Source: an uncultured Bacillota bacterium (GTDB lineage: Bacteria; Bacillota; Clostridia; Peptostreptococcales; Anaerovoracaceae). From it: a stretch of 7,142 nt of DNA. The notes beneath the pieces were generated by a model. That model saw only the letters and a program-made list of their open reading frames with translations, made no database searches and was not told the DNA's origin. The position numbers and the translations under genes are program-made. Location of the stretch: assembly GCA_946408315.1 (NCBI GenBank), contig CAMJRV010000117.1, forward strand, positions 1-7,142, read 5' to 3'. Below are positions 6,569 through 7,142 of this stretch, in pieces (position 1 is the stretch's first letter; each line of letters begins with the position of its first letter).

Positions 6569-7142
6569 ATGAGCAATTCTGAAGCAAGGTATCCTATGGT
6601 GGAACTGGATCTCACAAAATTCAGGAACAACATCGATCAGGCTGTAAAGCGCTGCGGCGATTTGGGAATCGGCCTCGCAGGAGTAATCAAGGGCTTTACC
6701 GGAATTCCGGAAGGTGCAAAGCAATTCGCGGAGGCAGGCGCAGACTTTATCGCGTCCTCCCGTCTGGAGCAGATTCAGGGCTGTATTGACTACGGTATCA
6801 AAGCAACCTACATGCTGATCCGCGTTCCCATGCTCAGCGAGATTGAAGAGGCGGTCAGAATCACCGACATCAGCCTGAACAGCGAGGTGGAGGTTCTGAA
6901 AGCCCTGAACAAAGAGGCGCTGAAGCAGGGGAAGGTTCACAAGGTAATCCTTATGATCGATCTGGGCGATCTTCGCGAAGGCTTCTGGGATAAAAAGGAG
7001 CTTCTCGATGCAGCCCTCATGGTAGAGCGGGAGTGCGACGGACTTTATCTGGCGGGAGTCGGTACGAATCTGGGCTGTTACGGGTCCATTCTGGCGACCC
7101 CGGAAAAGATGAACGAGCTGATCGCCGCCGCGGAAATGATCG
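6569..7142 (+). CDS. PLP-dependent alanine/ornithine racemase-family enzyme, N-terminal part (3' end outside window)
   Basis: The frame is open for 191 residues from ATG 6569 to the window edge. It matches the N-terminal TIM-barrel of fold-III PLP racemases. VELDLTKFRNN (11-21) is the first barrel strand and helix. AGVIKGFTG (37-45) carries the lysine expected to bind PLP, K41. Further on come SLNSEVEVLKAL, the MIDLGDLREGFW block and GVGTNLGCYG. As family knowledge, the DLGDLREG and GTNLxCYG pair is typical of the ornithine racemase/YhfX-like branch rather than of Alr, whose lysine motif is VVKANAYGHG. Such enzymes interconvert L- and D-amino acids, for example L- and D-ornithine in Clostridium ornithine fermentation. 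The true substrate is not readable from half the protein, so I give no symbol. It may share a transcript with the synthetases. Confidence 0.85.
   Translation, partial: MSNSEARYPMVELDLTKFRNNIDQAVKRCGDLGIGLAGVIKGFTGIPEGAKQFAEAGADFIASSRLEQIQGCIDYGIKATYMLIRVPMLSEIEEAVRITDISLNSEVEVLKALNKEALKQGKVHKVILMIDLGDLREGFWDKKELLDAALMVERECDGLYLAGVGTNLGCYGSILATPEKMNELIAAAEMI

Overview
The window looks like chromosomal DNA of an anaerobic Firmicute, probably a Clostridia-type organism. This rests on strong AGGAGG-type ribosome binding sites, sigma-A-like promoter hexamers, a U-tract terminator and the gene families present. The taxon is inferred; no rRNA or other marker gene is present. I see no mobile element, CRISPR array, tRNA or phage gene.

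Layout. (1) Bases 1-389 hold the 3' end of a plus-strand APC-type amino-acid permease (last four membrane helices). It is followed by an intrinsic terminator (409-438) that appears to be shared with a convergent gene. (2) Bases 439-1614, minus strand, encode a 391-residue protein of unknown function made of two diverged copies of one helical domain. Its start is moved inward from the longest reading frame (start at 1707) because a strong ribosome binding site sits just before the ATG at 1614. (3) Bases 1615-1853 are a divergent control region with a good plus-strand promoter (TTGCCA-17-TATAAT). (4) Bases 1854-2894 encode a short, ACT-less homoserine dehydrogenase with its catalytic residues intact. 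(5) Bases 2955-4676 and 4689-6509 encode two tandem paralogous long-chain-type acyl-CoA synthetases (AMP-forming). They are separated by 12 nt, and the second gene's ribosome binding site overlaps the first gene's stop codon. A second promoter may lie at the end of hom (2885-2913). (6) Bases 6569-7142 hold the start of a PLP-dependent racemase of the alanine/ornithine racemase type, which runs off the window.

How the genes may work together. The plus-strand genes from 1854 onward are codirectional with gaps of 60, 12 and 59 nt and no visible terminator, so they could form one transcript with internal promoters. A permease, an aspartate-family dehydrogenase, two acyl-CoA ligases and an amino-acid racemase fit anaerobic amino-acid uptake and fermentation with activation of organic acids as CoA thioesters. 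That joint role is inference, not shown by the sequence. The most unusual items are the duplicated-domain protein and the tandem acyl-CoA synthetase pair set between an aspartate-family dehydrogenase and a racemase.
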